Origin: Sphingobacteriales bacterium
GTDB taxonomy: Bacteria > Bacteroidota > Bacteroidia > Chitinophagales > Chitinophagaceae
Length of the DNA: 64,000 nt
Assembly (NCBI GenBank): GCA_003963365.1
Contig: RXJG01000006.1
Coordinates: forward strand, 268,495 to 332,494
Direction: 5' to 3'
Part shown: in pieces, positions 42,639 through 50,639 of the stretch
Position numbering within the stretch: the stretch's first letter is position 1
How the letters are laid out: every line of letters starts with the position of its first letter
The notes under the pieces: model-generated
What the model saw: the letters and a program-made list of their open reading frames with translations, nothing else
Told to the model about the DNA's origin: nothing
The model's database searches: none
Position numbers and translations under genes: made by a program

Positions 42639-42680
42639 ATGAAATAGTTTGGCAGTATCCCATAACATCAAATAATACTA

Positions 42681-43124
42681 ATGGCAGAAACCTGGAACAA
42701 AAAAGAAAGAGAAAAGAAAAGAGACCAGCAAAAAAAGCAAAAAGCTGAACGCAAACTGGAGCGGAAAGAAAAGGCAAAGGAATCAAAAAGTGCGGACAGC
42801 ATGATGGCTTATATTGATGAAAATGGCAATCTCACTGATACGCCTCCTGACCCAAAGAAAAAAGAAATCATAAACGCTGAGGATATTGAAATCGGTATTC
42901 CTAAACTGGAAGACAGGGTTAAAGCGGCTATGCATAAAGGAGTGATTACTTTTTATAATACTGCCAAAGGTTTTGGTTTTATTAAGGACCGTAATACACA
43001 GCAAAGTATTTTCTTTCATACCAATGCGCTGGAAGAACCAGTAAAAGAGCAGGATAAAGTGAGCTTTGAAATAGAGAGGACCCCAAAAGGCCCGGCGGCA
43101 ATAAATGTAAAGTTGCTGCGATGA
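42681..43124 (+). CDS. Cold-shock-domain protein with charged N-terminal extension
   Basis: A 147-residue protein. The first 40 residues are almost only lysine, glutamate, glutamine and arginine (predicted helix), residues 41-80 are a linker, and the C-terminal 65 residues form a cold-shock domain with KGVITFYNTAKGFGFIKD (RNP1) and SIFFHTNALEEPV (RNP2). Binds single-stranded RNA or DNA and may act as an RNA chaperone. It lies 42 bases after the 81-residue protein and ends before a strong terminator. Confidence 0.9.
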   Translation: MAETWNKKEREKKRDQQKKQKAERKLERKEKAKESKSADSMMAYIDENGNLTDTPPDPKKKEIINAEDIEIGIPKLEDRVKAAMHKGVITFYNTAKGFGFIKDRNTQQSIFFHTNALEEPVKEQDKVSFEIERTPKGPAAINVKLLR

Positions 43125-43260
43125 GATAGGGTTACCGGCTCAGTAAAAACGTGATAACGGATCCTTAACAGCTGATTGTGTTCCGGAAACACCGTTCACT
43201 ATTGGTAATGCTTAAATCACCATTATTCAGAAAGAGATACTCCAAATTATGTAGTAGTTA

Positions 43261-43294
43261 AAAAAAGATGAAGCTTTCGCTTCATCTTTTTTTA
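43261..43294. terminator. Bidirectional intrinsic terminator
   Basis: AAGATGAAGC (43265-43274) pairs with GCTTCATCTT (43279-43288) around TTTC, with an A-run to the left and a T-run to the right, so it can stop both the cold-shock-domain gene (plus) and the lipoprotein gene (minus). Confidence 0.9.
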
Positions 43295-43307
43295 TTGCTG
43301 TGTTTGC

Positions 43308-44030
43308 TTAATAGCGTTTAGCGATTTTAAATATAAAACGTTTGGGCTCTCCTATTACACCAGATTCTTCTCTCCGCTTCTTCAATGCATCCGATTTCCA
43401 GTAGGCAAAAGCTTTGGCAGTATCGGTAAGCGCTGTTACCAGGCTTACTTTATGATTGTCTTTTACGTCGTGGCCATACTGCCTGTCCACAATACCATTA
43501 TCTTTCCTTTCCTGTTTTCCTTCTGCAAACTTGGTTTTCCAGGTATCCCAGTCTTTAACGGTGAGTTCGGTTAATACCCGGGGTATACCGCCTACATTAA
43601 CGGTATCCTGCCATACAATCGTGTTAAGGTTAATGGTAGGTGCACCAACTACCCCGCCTTTCTGCATTGCTGTTTTAAGGCTGGGATCTTTACCAAAAGC
43701 GAGGGCTTTGTCCGCATCCTCTGCCTTAAGGGCCACCATCACCATATTACTGTCATCAAGTGCACGGGACACTACATAACTATGTAAACCATATTTGAGG
43801 CGTACAGAATCGTGTGCCTCATAAGCCGGAAACCAGGCGGCAAAACTCTTTACCTTATGCCTTACCACCATCATAGTTTGCGGGGTAGTAACAATAGTAT
43901 TAACAACGGCCGGCTCTTCAGGTTTTACCGTAGTGGTATCAGTGGTAGTTTTGTTTTCACCACTGTTACAGGATATATAAGCGAGGGCCATACCTGTAGA
44001 TAGCAATGCAAAAAAAGAGGAAACTTTCAT
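43308..44030 (-). CDS. Lipoprotein with two tandem ferredoxin-like domains
   Basis: A 240-residue protein with a lipoprotein signal (AYISC, cysteine at about residue 21), a threonine/proline linker, and two repeats of about 85 residues each: VVRHKVKSFAAWFPAYEAHD ... and VLTELTVKDWDTWKTKFAEGKQ.... Both have the strand-helix-strand pattern of dimeric alpha/beta-barrel (ABM-like) domains, and each ends with KTAMQKGGVVGAP- or KKRREESGVIGEP-type motifs, so the two halves arose by duplication. Probably binds a small molecule or haem at the periplasmic face. No known family name. Confidence 0.75.
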   Translation of the reverse strand: MKVSSFFALLSTGMALAYISCNSGENKTTTDTTTVKPEEPAVVNTIVTTPQTMMVVRHKVKSFAAWFPAYEAHDSVRLKYGLHSYVVSRALDDSNMVMVALKAEDADKALAFGKDPSLKTAMQKGGVVGAPTINLNTIVWQDTVNVGGIPRVLTELTVKDWDTWKTKFAEGKQERKDNGIVDRQYGHDVKDNHKVSLVTALTDTAKAFAYWKSDALKKRREESGVIGEPKRFIFKIAKRY

Positions 44031-44188
44031 GTTAATGTTGTTTTTGAAGTTGAAGAAAGGAAGAGTACAGTCTAGTTACTGCATGGGGTATTGATAACCA
44101 AATGTAGGGAGAATTTGAAAATAGTGAACCGGAGATGGGAATGTTTTATTTTGAATGTTAATAAGTAGCTGGTTGTGAACGGCGGGCG

Positions 44189-44334
44189 GCAGGTAGCAGG
44201 TGATAAATGATGTGTGAGTCTTTTATTTAGAATGATAACCCTTAAATTGTCAATGGTCAATAGTCAATGGTCAATGGTCAGTCGTCAATCGCCTATCGTC
44301 TATCACGAAGCCTTCCTGCTATGATCAATGAGCT
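44189..44334. repeat. Heptamer array with shared core, third copy (inverted)
   Basis: Words in register from 44247 to 44309 (TTGTCAA, TGGTCAA, TAGTCAA, TGGTCAA, TGGTCAG, TCGTCAA, TCGCCTA, TCGTCTA), with opposed words GCAGGTA, GCAGGTG, ATAAATG, ATGTGTG at 44189-44216. Read on the minus strand the segment 44331-44268 matches the core at 39990-40045 nearly base for base. Fills most of the 363-base gap between two minus-strand genes; nothing else is seen there. Confidence 0.88.
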
Positions 44335-44393
44335 AAGTGATTGTTAACTTAACCATGAGCTACAAATGAATAAGTGTATAATGATCTCAGTGA

Positions 44394-44852
44394 TTATGCT
44401 CTCTTTTTCTTTTTATGCACTCTGCCTGTTTTCTTATCTTTTTGCCGGCCGATAATATAACCGGCGCCAGCTCCTACCACGGCTCCTATTACCGCCCCGC
44501 GGCCATGTTTTTTATCAATGATGGCACCAGCTACAGCACCGGCACCGGCGCCAATGGCAGTTCCTTTAGCAGCATGGCTCCACCCTTTCTTACGGGGAGC
44601 TTCATAAGTAGTGCCGGTACCTGCCGTACTGCTGCTCTTATCCGTAGTTTTATTTACTTTATCACCCGGTGGGTTTTTTGCCGGTGCAGGAGTATGATTC
44701 AGTGCTTTAGCTTTAGCCATTGAATCACTATAATAATTCGCAGCACGGGTTGAATCCGGACTCAGCAGGTTTACTTTGTTGTCTTTTGTTTCGTTTTTAC
44801 AGGCAGTCAAAAGAATTAGCGTTACTGTTGTAAGCAATACTGTTTTTTTCAT
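44394..44852 (-). CDS. Glycine-zipper lipoprotein
   Basis: A 152-residue protein with a lipoprotein signal (LLTAC, cysteine at residue 18), a polar linker of about 70 residues and a glycine-zipper segment GTAIGAGAGAVAGAIID ... GAVIGAVVGAGAGYIIG (about 93-135), then a very basic tail. The YMGG/glycine-zipper pattern forms membrane-inserting helices and is common in small outer-membrane lipoproteins. Function unknown, perhaps envelope stability. Frequent in Bacteroidota as single genes. Confidence 0.82.
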   Translation of the reverse strand: MKKTVLLTTVTLILLTACKNETKDNKVNLLSPDSTRAANYYSDSMAKAKALNHTPAPAKNPPGDKVNKTTDKSSSTAGTGTTYEAPRKKGWSHAAKGTAIGAGAGAVAGAIIDKKHGRGAVIGAVVGAGAGYIIGRQKDKKTGRVHKKKKRA

Positions 44853-45150
44853 AACGTCTGATATTTTTGTGAAATAAATACTCCCGGCGCAACACTCGCC
44901 GTGCTAAGGGTATTGGATGCAAAAACAAGAATCACATTCTAAAAAACCGTGCCAAAAGAAATGAGATAAGCCTGAGTTTTCCACAGCTATAAACAATAAA
45001 TTGTAAATGAAGAAATTGATGCTAATGCAAAAAAGTATTAGTCGAAGGTTTAGCTGAACCGGGTGTGGAGGTGGCAATTGCTAATTTAAATGAGCAGGTC
45101 AATTTAAACCCTTTAACTGTTTACTTTTATTTCTGAACAAGGCATTTATA
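44853..45150. other. Intergenic stretch without recognised features
   Basis: No coding frame or RNA is seen. A short hairpin CGGCG / CGCCG lies near 44885-44900, probably in the leader of the glycine-zipper gene. The rest is A/T-rich. Confidence 0.4.
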
Positions 45151-46200
45151 CTAATCATACGCCTCCAGCAATTTAAAATGCCGCTGTGATTCTTTGAGAT
45201 GTTCCCACCCCCGTTTGAATGACCAGTACGGGGTACCGTTCTCGTGATTGTACCTGGAGATTTCGTATAATACTTTCCAGTGTTTGAGCAGCTCTTTATA
45301 CGCACCAATAAGGGTGTAACCGGTATCGTAAATATGATTGGGCTCCGCTCCGCAACCGTTGAATTCAAGTATGGAATAATTTTTTCCCTGTTTCAGGTCC
45401 TCAACGGATGTGCATTTGATATCGTAACGGCCGTAATAAAATTTATCAGTGTAATGACTCAGTTCATCAAATACTTTTAAAAGTTGTTCATCAATATGAT
45501 GACACAGGTCAATAAACCTGGCTCCGCGGTTATGGTTGCCGGCATAAGAGAGATAGAATTTATGCCCGGCTTCAATTACCCTGTCTAAGCGGTGTTCATG
45601 ACGGTGACGCATTTCCTCCAGCCTGAATTTTGCACGGGGATGTTTTAATATGAGTTCCCACAAAGTGGATTCACCGTCGCCGGTAACTTCAAGCAGTTCT
45701 TTTTGAATAAAGCCGCTGATGGTTCCTTTTTGTTGTGTGGGGTGGCGGTAATAAAAAACGCTCACTTCTACCGGGTAGTCAATCAAATCCTGTACAATAT
45801 ATTCCACCGGTATCCGCTGGTGATATTTTTGAAACTGCTCTTCGTTCTCGATTTTACGAAACAGGATTCCTTTCATACCAATATCCGGTTTTACAATAAA
45901 CGGATAAGTAAACCCGGCTTCTTCAATCGTTTTCTTTTTTACATCCTCAAACTCCGCATCGTGTAATATGTAAATCGTTTTTGGGAATGAACCTTTGGGT
46001 AGCTGTTCATACATTTCCTTTTTACTCTCACCTTCAAATCCCCCAAAAGTAATGGTGGGATTAGAAGAGCTGAAAAACCACATACTGCGGCTGCGTAAAC
46101 AATACCAGAACCATACAAACCCGATTGGGAAATAGAGTATAAAAAAGGGCCATTGTTCCCAATTAGTAAGCCGTGCAAAAAATCGTTTAATACTATCCAT
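45151..46200 (-). CDS. Membrane-anchored ATP-grasp protein
   Basis: A 349-residue protein with one or two N-terminal hydrophobic segments (about 17-35). The remaining part reads as an ATP-grasp enzyme: FPFIVKPDIGMKG (lysine and glycine-rich loop), EYIVQDLIDYPVEVSVFYYR (hinge and adenine site), and YDIKCTSVEDLKQGKNYSILEFNGCGAEP with the metal-binding Asp and ...EFNG. It should ligate a carboxylate to an amine or thiol using ATP. The substrate is not recognisable. Divergently placed to the Fe-S protein gene. Confidence 0.8.
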   Translation of the reverse strand: MDSIKRFFARLTNWEQWPFFILYFPIGFVWFWYCLRSRSMWFFSSSNPTITFGGFEGESKKEMYEQLPKGSFPKTIYILHDAEFEDVKKKTIEEAGFTYPFIVKPDIGMKGILFRKIENEEQFQKYHQRIPVEYIVQDLIDYPVEVSVFYYRHPTQQKGTISGFIQKELLEVTGDGESTLWELILKHPRAKFRLEEMRHRHEHRLDRVIEAGHKFYLSYAGNHNRGARFIDLCHHIDEQLLKVFDELSHYTDKFYYGRYDIKCTSVEDLKQGKNYSILEFNGCGAEPNHIYDTGYTLIGAYKELLKHWKVLYEISRYNHENGTPYWSFKRGWEHLKESQRHFKLLEAYD

Positions 46201-46378
46201 GAAGTGGGCAAATGTAATGAGTCAAATTGACAATTAGGAAATTTGGTAATGATGGATAAAGTATAAAGAAAAACCATTCAAATTGCCTATACTTAATAAA
46301 ACACTCATCCTTTATGTCATCGTGCCATTGTGCCTGTTCATCTTTTTCCATAGTTTTGATACAAATATTTTTTACCAT

Positions 46379-47161
46379 ATGCATGTACCAACGATGGCGC
46401 AGATGATGGCTGCAGGTGATAGCCCCGAGATATTATTTTGGGTAGGCTGTGCAGGAAGTTTTGATCAGCGGGCACAAAAGATTACCAAAACATTTGCTTC
46501 TATATTAAATAAAGTGGGTATTAAATATGCCATCCTGGGAAAGGAAGAAATGTGTACTGGTGACCCGGTGCGCCGTGCAGGTAATGAGTTTATGTTCCAG
46601 ATGATGGCTTACCAGAACATTCAGTTGTTAAACGGCTATGGTATTAAAAAGATTGTTACTGCCTGTCCGCATTGTTTTAATACCTTAAAAAATGAATATC
46701 CTGAACTGGGTGGAACATACGAAGTGATCCATCATACCACCCTGCTGCAGCAACTGATTGATGAAGGAAAGATTAAATTAAAAGATGGCGGAGTTTTTAA
46801 AGGGAAAAGAATTACTTACCATGACAGTTGTTACCTGGGACGGGCCAATAATATTTATGAAGCCCCCCGTAAAGTACTGGAAATATTAGATGCCGAGCTG
46901 GTGGAGATGAAACGTTGCCGTACCAATGGAATGTGTTGTGGTGCCGGTGGGGCACAGATGTTTAAAGAAGAAGAAAAAGGCAGCATCCGGGTAAACATTG
47001 ACCGTACCCGGGAAGCCATTGCCACCGGGGCCAGCATTATTGCCGCCGCCTGTCCTTTTTGCAATACTATGATGACCGATGGAACCAAGGTAGCGGAAAA
47101 AGAGGATGAAGTAAAAGTGATGGATATTGCGGAGATTATACATCAAAGCATGGCCGATTAA
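46379..47161 (+). CDS. CCG-domain (Fe-S)-binding protein, HdrB/LutA-like
   Basis: Start at the ATG at 46379 (MHVPTMAQMMAAGD), the conserved N terminus of this group in Bacteroidota; the frame opens further upstream. The 260-residue protein has two CCG domains: WVGCAGSFD ... CPHCFNTL (first) and YHDSCYLGR ... MCCGAGG ... CPFCNTMM (second), as in HdrB, GlpC and LutA subunits that bind unusual [4Fe-4S] clusters. In relatives an Fe-S/membrane partner gene (HdrC/E-like) lies just upstream; here the upstream gene is the divergent ATP-grasp protein, so the partner is missing from the locus. Electron donor/acceptor unknown. Confidence 0.9.
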   Translation: MHVPTMAQMMAAGDSPEILFWVGCAGSFDQRAQKITKTFASILNKVGIKYAILGKEEMCTGDPVRRAGNEFMFQMMAYQNIQLLNGYGIKKIVTACPHCFNTLKNEYPELGGTYEVIHHTTLLQQLIDEGKIKLKDGGVFKGKRITYHDSCYLGRANNIYEAPRKVLEILDAELVEMKRCRTNGMCCGAGGAQMFKEEEKGSIRVNIDRTREAIATGASIIAAACPFCNTMMTDGTKVAEKEDEVKVMDIAEIIHQSMAD

Positions 47162-47235
47162 CTAATTATAATTACTTATAGAAGCAAGTTTATTATCTGA
47201 ATAAAACAATTTTTTGTTTTAAAAGACAGAAAGCA

Positions 47236-47267
47236 TTTGTATTAACTGGCGATTTTTTCTACTTTAG
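47236..47267 (+). promoter_or_regulatory. Bacteroidota-type promoter of the 151-residue membrane protein
   Basis: -33 TTTG (47236-47239) and -7 TACTTTAG (47260-47267) with a 20-base spacer, 18 bases before the start codon. Confidence 0.5.
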
Positions 47268-47284
47268 CAATATAATCCAACTCC

Positions 47285-47740
47285 ATGAAAACAGGAATGT
47301 TTTGTAAGCCTGCTTTAGCTAAATATGACCGCTATGCCCTGCTCATTTTTTTTGGCGGTACTACTCTTTCACTTTTCACCAGGAAATATTATTTGTTTGA
47401 CGGATTCAGGCCCATCTTTTATGCGGCTTTATTCGGGTTTATGTTGAGCCTGATGTTCAGAACCATTTTAAAAAGAGATGTGGGTGAATCCGAATCAACA
47501 CCCACTCAAAAAAACTGGCAGGTTTTTGTATTGAATTTATTCATTATATCCGGTATTGATTTTTTATTACTTTGCCTGGCCCTGTTTATAGTTTGGTATA
47601 TTTCCCGTTTGCAGGGTATTATTATTTTTGATGATATCAGCTTTTGGCCCGATGCTTTGTTACTATGCGCCTGCCAGGGTTTATTTTATACGATCTATGC
47701 CTTTGCAGAAGACAGGTTTCACAGGAATATGTTTGGATAA
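47285..47740 (+). CDS. Integral membrane protein, unknown function
   Basis: A 151-residue protein with four likely transmembrane helices (about 17-32, 43-60, 79-104 and 120-140) and aromatic-rich loops. No family recognised. It has its own promoter and stands as the first of two plus-strand genes. Possibly cotranscribed with the next gene 61 bases downstream. Confidence 0.65.
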   Translation: MKTGMFCKPALAKYDRYALLIFFGGTTLSLFTRKYYLFDGFRPIFYAALFGFMLSLMFRTILKRDVGESESTPTQKNWQVFVLNLFIISGIDFLLLCLALFIVWYISRLQGIIIFDDISFWPDALLLCACQGLFYTIYAFAEDRFHRNMFG

Positions 47741-47800
47741 GGAGGGAATAAGCCTGTAAATAACTATTGCCTTTTAAATCGCTGGTTGTAATTTTGAATT

Positions 47801-48319
47801 ATGAATTTAGAATACAGAAATCTTTTGGATGATAGTTTTTCTCCCCGTTCAAGAGTATGGATTTACCAGTCCAGCCGCTTATTTACCATGAGCGAAGCAT
47901 TGCAGATAGAAGATTTACTCAATCATTTTGTAGCAAACTGGAAAAGTCATGGTGATCCTGTGAAAGGAGCGGCTTATCTGTTCTTTGGCCAGTTCATTAT
48001 TTTAATGGCAGATGAGGAAGCAACTGGTGTTAGCGGATGCAGTACGGATAGTTCAGTTCGGCTGATTAAAGAAATTGAAAACCTGTATAAAGTAAATTTA
48101 TTCGACCGCCAGAACCTGGCATTTGTGGTAAATGATAAAATACAGCTGATTCCATTATCGCAATTTTCTTATGCGGTGGAAAATAATTTTATCAACGCCG
48201 GTACGCTTTACTTCAACAACACTGTATTGACAAAAGCTGAATTAGAAAACAACTGGATTATTCCTGTTAAAGAAAGCTGGCTAAGTAAAAAAATAGTTGC
48301 CGCTTCGCCTGCTAAATAA
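47801..48319 (+). CDS. Conserved Bacteroidota protein of unknown function
   Basis: A 172-residue soluble protein with SPRSRVWIYQSSRLFTMSEA near the N terminus and FGQFIILMADEEATGVSGCSTDSSVRLIKEIE in the middle. Similar proteins in Bacteroidota carry the database label 'ABC transporter ATPase', but no Walker A or B motif is present here, so that name is not supported. Alternating strands and helices suggest a mixed fold. The conserved GCSTDSS could form an active site. It ends just before a strong hairpin. Confidence 0.72.
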   Translation: MNLEYRNLLDDSFSPRSRVWIYQSSRLFTMSEALQIEDLLNHFVANWKSHGDPVKGAAYLFFGQFIILMADEEATGVSGCSTDSSVRLIKEIENLYKVNLFDRQNLAFVVNDKIQLIPLSQFSYAVENNFINAGTLYFNNTVLTKAELENNWIIPVKESWLSKKIVAASPAK

Positions 48320-48321
48320 AA

Positions 48322-48360
48322 GCAGGTACAAGCTAAATTGCTTATACCTGCCTTATAAAT
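48322..48360. terminator. Hairpin between convergent genes
   Basis: GCAGGTA / TACCTGC and AAGC / GCTT pair across 48322-48351 with a 6-base loop. A weak T-rich tract follows. It serves both the plus gene ending at 48319 and the minus gene ending at 48373. Confidence 0.7.
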
Positions 48361-48372
48361 AACATTACCCAA

Positions 48373-48786
48373 TTATTTTTTTGTAATTTGTAAACCTTCA
48401 GCATCAGTTTCCCTGTTGCTAATGGTATAGGTTTCTGTTTTTTTACTGTTAAGATAGGTTACTGTAATCACGGGATTAGCATCGGCCAACTCTTTTTCAA
48501 ACATAAATTGTTTTGAATAAGCAGCACCGGTAAATAATTCGGTATAAACAATAATACCGCTTTCGTCTTTTACTGTGATAAGCACTTTTTCACCAGCGGT
48601 ATTTTCAAAACTCAGGCGCACAGAAGGCTGGTTGTTTATAAAACCTGCATGTGCAAGTTTCACTGAATTTGATTTACCAGTAAAAAAATGTTTATGTTCA
48701 ATTCCGCTGGCTGCATTTACATTTAATGAAGCAGCAGCAGTTAAAATGAATACGATTGCTTTTAAAGATACTTTTAGTGTTTTCAT
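48373..48786 (-). CDS. Small exported protein, unknown function
   Basis: 137 residues from the ATG at 48786, which starts the signal peptide MKTLKVSLKAIVFILTAAAS (cleavage near NVNA). The mature part of about 110 residues is beta-rich: SVRLSFENTAGEKVLITVKDESGIIVYTE, a pattern like the small C-terminal beta sandwich (Por-type or DUF3244-like) found in Bacteroidota exported proteins. An upstream ATG at 48849 is rejected because it would spoil the signal peptide. Function unknown. Confidence 0.7.
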   Translation of the reverse strand: MKTLKVSLKAIVFILTAAASLNVNAASGIEHKHFFTGKSNSVKLAHAGFINNQPSVRLSFENTAGEKVLITVKDESGIIVYTELFTGAAYSKQFMFEKELADANPVITVTYLNSKKTETYTISNRETDAEGLQITKK

Positions 48787-49180
48787 GTTTTTAAAATTTT
48801 TAAGGTTACTTAAAATTTGTTTGCTAAAATTCAAATGGCTGCAAAACATTTATTACAAAATAGAAGCGGAGCGTTTTGGTTTGACTGGGTTAGTTTTTTC
48901 CCCTCTGCATGCAGTACACGTGTAATTGTTACTTGCTGATGCAAACTTATGACGGGTTTTTGGGGCCCAAAAACTAATCTTTGGGTCTTTTTTTGATGGT
49001 TAACCGGTTAAGAAATTATTAAAACCCTTGTCCACAGGATGTTTCATCAAATACCGGGAATTATATCCAATGCCTGGTTTGTACATTTAAAAGAGAGCTT
49101 TAAAGAGTTATTTCTGCCATCCTGTCACTTTAAATGGACAGTTTTATCTATCTTTGCCTTCCTAAAAAAAGAAAGAAAAT
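48787..49180. other. Intergenic region between divergent genes
   Basis: No gene. Contains the near-palindrome TTTTTGGGGCCCAAAAA at 48954-48970, a direct echo CTTTGGG just after it, and at 49149-49156 the -7 element TATCTTTG of miaB (25 bases before its start codon). Confidence 0.5.
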
Positions 49181-50602
49181 ATGCTGGATTACGTGTCAGA
49201 AAAAGTGCAGGATGAAAGCAGGCAGGGAGAAGCATTTGCCCCTTTTGCCAATGACCCCCAAGTGTATAAGAAGAAATTTTATATAGAAAGCTATGGATGC
49301 CAGATGAATTTTGCCGACAGCGAAATTGTGGCTGCTATTTTAAATGAAACCGGTTTTGGTGCCACCCGTAATGCAGAAGAGGCAGACCTGGTATTATTAA
49401 ATACCTGTTCCATTCGTGAAAAGGCGGAACAAACAGTTCGTAACCGCCTCACCACTTTCAAACAAATAAAAGATGCCAGGCCCGGAATGCTGATAGGGGT
49501 ATTGGGTTGTATGGCGGAAAGGCTGAAATCTAAATTCCTGGAAGAAGAAAAACTGGTAGATATGGTGGTGGGGCCTGATGCCTACCGTACTTTACCGGGT
49601 TTGATTGAAGAAGCAGAAACCGGGCAAAAAGCAGTAAATGTATTACTGAGCCGGGAAGAGACTTATGCTGATATTTCTCCTGTTCGTCTTGACAGTAACG
49701 GCGTAACTGCTTTTGTAAGCATTATGCGGGGCTGTAATAATATGTGTGCTTTTTGCGTGGTTCCTTTTACAAGAGGAAGAGAAAGAAGCCGGGATGCTGA
49801 ATCAATTGTTAGAGAGTGCACCGATTTATTTAATAATGGATATAAAGAAGTAACCCTGCTCGGTCAGAATGTGGATAGTTATTATTTTGTGGATGAAGCA
49901 AATGATGAAACAATAACTTTTGCCAAACTACTGGAGAAAGTTGCATTGATCTCTCCTTTACTAAGGGTTCGTTTCTCCACTTCGCATCCAAAAGATATAA
50001 CCGATGATGTTTTATATACTATGGCAAAGTATGAGAACATCTGTAAATACATTCATCTTCCGGTACAAAGTGGTTCTACCAGGATATTACAGTTAATGAA
50101 CCGCACCTATACCCGTGAATGGTATATGGCCAAGGTAGATCGTATAAGAGAAATAATGCCTGACTGTGGTATCTCTTCTGATATCATCGCCGGTTTTTGT
50201 ACGGAAACAGAAGAAGATCATGCTGACACACTGGGTATGATGGATTATGCAAAGTATGATATGAGTTATATGTTCTTTTACAGCGAAAGACCGGGAACTC
50301 TGGCTGCAAGAAGATATAAAGATGATGTTCCGGAAGCAGTAAAGAAAAGACGCCTGCAGGAGATTGTTGAAAAACAAAATAAACTCAGCCAGGAAAGTTA
50401 CCGGAAAGATGTAGGCAATACTTATAAAGTTCTGATTGAAGGTAACAGTAAAAAAAGTGATAAGGACTGGATGGGAAGAAACTCACAAAATAAAGTAGTG
50501 GTATTCCCCAAAGGCGATCATCAGCTAAACAAAGGCGATTATGTAATGGTGACTGTTCATAGCAGTACACAAGCAACATTACTTGGAACAATTACTAATT
50601 AA
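49181..50602 (+). CDS. miaB: tRNA-2-methylthio-N6-dimethylallyladenosine synthase MiaB
   Basis: A 473-residue radical SAM methylthiotransferase. The N-terminal MTTase domain has three cysteines ([27 protein letters not shown]) for the auxiliary cluster; the radical SAM motif is GCNNMCAFC, and a TRAM domain closes the protein ([15 protein letters not shown] to LGTITN). It adds a methylthio group to i6A37 of tRNAs and so improves decoding. First gene of a cluster that continues with a sigma-54 activator, lptE and secG. Its TAA stop lies inside the word ATTAAGA of a heptamer array. Confidence 0.96.
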   Translation: MLDYVSEKVQDESRQGEAFAPFANDPQVYKKKFYIESYGCQMNFADSEIVAAILNETGFGATRNAEEADLVLLNTCSIREKAEQTVRNRLTTFKQIKDARPGMLIGVLGCMAERLKSKFLEEEKLVDMVVGPDAYRTLPGLIEEAETGQKAVNVLLSREETYADISPVRLDSNGVTAFVSIMRGCNNMCAFCVVPFTRGRERSRDAESIVRECTDLFNNGYKEVTLLGQNVDSYYFVDEANDETITFAKLLEKVALISPLLRVRFSTSHPKDITDDVLYTMAKYENICKYIHLPVQSGSTRILQLMNRTYTREWYMAKVDRIREIMPDCGISSDIIAGFCTETEEDHADTLGMMDYAKYDMSYMFFYSERPGTLAARRYKDDVPEAVKKRRLQEIVEKQNKLSQESYRKDVGNTYKVLIEGNSKKSDKDWMGRNSQNKVVVFPKGDHQLNKGDYVMVTVHSSTQATLLGTITN

Positions 50603-50632
50603 GAAATTAATCATTAGTAATTAAAAAATTAA
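50591..50632. repeat. Short A/T heptamer array after miaB
   Basis: Words ATTACTA, ATTAAGA, AATTAAT, CATTAGT, AATTAAA, AAATTAA in register over 42 bases, beginning in the last codons of miaB and ending 7 bases before the next start codon. Confidence 0.7.
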
Positions 50633-50639
50633 GAGCATA

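Noticed and set aside
44072-44260. A 62-codon minus-strand frame upstream of the ferredoxin-like lipoprotein
   Set aside because: Composed mainly of heptamer words with no plausible protein pattern.
45099-45368. An 89-codon minus-strand frame overlapping the ATP-grasp gene
   Set aside because: Out-of-frame shadow; the ATP-grasp motifs are in the other frame.
47801-48319. Label 'ABC transporter ATPase' used for similar proteins
   Set aside because: No Walker A, signature or Walker B motif is present.
48954-48970. Near-palindrome TTTTTGGGGCCCAAAAA as an operator or replication site
   Set aside because: Single occurrence without partner sites; could be chance in a leader region.
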